This document shows, one piece after another, positions 46,073 through 47,082 of a DNA stretch of 47,082 nt. The position numbers were made by a program, and so were the translations under genes. Within the stretch, counting starts at the first letter, position 1; each line of letters starts with the position of its first letter. The stretch is from Ramlibacter sp. (GTDB lineage: Bacteria > Pseudomonadota > Gammaproteobacteria > Burkholderiales > Burkholderiaceae_C), in contig NZ_JACCWG010000435.1 in assembly GCF_013697775.1 (NCBI RefSeq), forward strand, positions 1-47,082, written 5' to 3'. The notes beneath the pieces are model-generated. The model had not been told where the DNA came from. It made no database searches and was given only the letters and a program-made list of their open reading frames with translations.

Positions 46073-46706
46073 GGACGTCGCCCCGTTTTTCGCCACGCTG
46101 CGCGCGGCCAACCCGATGCCGGCCACCGAGCTGGAGTTCAGCACGGTGTTCGAGCTGCTGGCGGCCGTGCTGCTGTCGGCGCAGGCCACCGACGTGGGCG
46201 TGAACAAGGCGACGCGCAGGCTGTTTCCGGTGGCGAACACGCCCGAGGCCATCCTGGCGCTGGGGCGCGACGGGCTGGAGAGCTACATCAAGACCATCGG
46301 CCTGTACCGCATGAAGGCCAAGCACCTGATGGAAACCTGCCGCATGCTGGTGGAGCGGCACGGCGGCGAGGTGCCGCGCAGCCGCGAGGAACTGCAAGCC
46401 CTGCCCGGCGTGGGCCGCAAGACCGCCAACGTGGTGCTCAACGTGGCTTTCGGCGAAGAGACCATGGCGGTGGACACGCACATCTTCCGCGTGGGCAACC
46501 GCACCGGCCTGGCGCCGGGGCGCAATCCGCTGGAAGTCGAGCAGGTGCTGCTGCGCCGCATCCCCCGGGAGTTCATGGTGGACGCGCACCACTGGCTCAT
46601 CCTGCACGGCCGCTACGTCTGCGTGGCGCGCACGCCGAAATGCTGGCAGTGCGCCGTCGTGCAGTACTGCGATTACCAGCCCAAGACGCCGACGCCGCCC
46701 GGCTGA
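46062..46706 (+). CDS. nth: Endonuclease III
   Basis: LLSAQATDVGVNKATRRLF, LPGVGRKTANVVLNVAFG, VDTHIFRVGNR; C-terminal Cys cluster CVARTPKCWQCAVVQYC. Confidence 0.95.
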   Translation: MKDEDVAPFFATLRAANPMPATELEFSTVFELLAAVLLSAQATDVGVNKATRRLFPVANTPEAILALGRDGLESYIKTIGLYRMKAKHLMETCRMLVERHGGEVPRSREELQALPGVGRKTANVVLNVAFGEETMAVDTHIFRVGNRTGLAPGRNPLEVEQVLLRRIPREFMVDAHHWLILHGRYVCVARTPKCWQCAVVQYCDYQPKTPTPPG

Positions 46707-46867
46707 GGCATGCGCGGTGCATCGCCGCGTCCTACCGCGCGAAGTCCTGCCGCCCACGCAGCACGTAGGTGCTCTCCGACGCGGCACGTGCGGAAATCAT
46801 TGCAAGGTGGCCTCAACGACTTCTGAAGGCGTTGCTTTCCACTTTCCAAGAGACAAGGATCCCAAGC

Positions 46868-47082
46868 ATGAACAAGCTCCTCATGACGCTGCTGTCGGCG
46901 TTTCTCGCAGCCGGCGTGTCCGCGCAGACGACCGGCACCACCGGGACCACCGCGGGCAGCACCACGCCGTCGTCGACGGCCTCGGGCAGCGCGTCCCCGC
47001 GCACCGGCACCGGCACCCGCACCGCGCCCCGTGCCGGCACGGACACGGGCACCACCGCCGGCACCGGCACGAGCACCACCAC
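46868..47082 (+). CDS. Secreted Thr/Gly-rich low-complexity protein, partial
   Basis: MNKLLMTLLSAFLAAGVSAQTTGTTGTTAGSTTPSSTASGS... signal peptide then TGT repeats; open at window end. Confidence 0.55.
   Translation, partial: MNKLLMTLLSAFLAAGVSAQTTGTTGTTAGSTTPSSTASGSASPRTGTGTRTAPRAGTDTGTTAGTGTSTT

Overview
High-GC window that reads like a Comamonadaceae-type betaproteobacterial chromosome (inference from coding style). I call about 44 coding features; coordinates come from the ORF track and hand-read start codons. Most are housekeeping or accessory genes: PhoD, a PssA-like protein, cell-wall enzymes, MFS transporters, LysR/MerR/AraC regulators, Nth. The strongest candidate for an undescribed system is a tight minus-strand operon at 19403-30159. 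In transcription order it encodes a 33-aa ORF, MFS exporter, acyl/aryl-CoA ligase-like enzyme, SH3-NlpC/P60 protein, two-part FAD oxidoreductase, SSAT-like GNAT, divergent aspartate-carbamoyltransferase homologue, NLPF-motif SAM methyltransferase, LysA-like PLP decarboxylase and HDAC/acetylpolyamine-amidohydrolase-like deacetylase. It looks like a non-NRPS/PKS biosynthetic cluster for a modified amine or amino-acid metabolite. It sits just downstream of a 1580-aa DUF4011-helicase-Vsr-DUF3320 protein (Hhe-type defence architecture). Other notable structure: a candidate promoter/operator and uORF-hairpin in front of the operon; a pair of opposed ~128-bp palindromic elements whose termini differ between copies yet remain complementary (42492-42875); and a decayed LysR/TctC locus with several apparent deletions (44553-46072).
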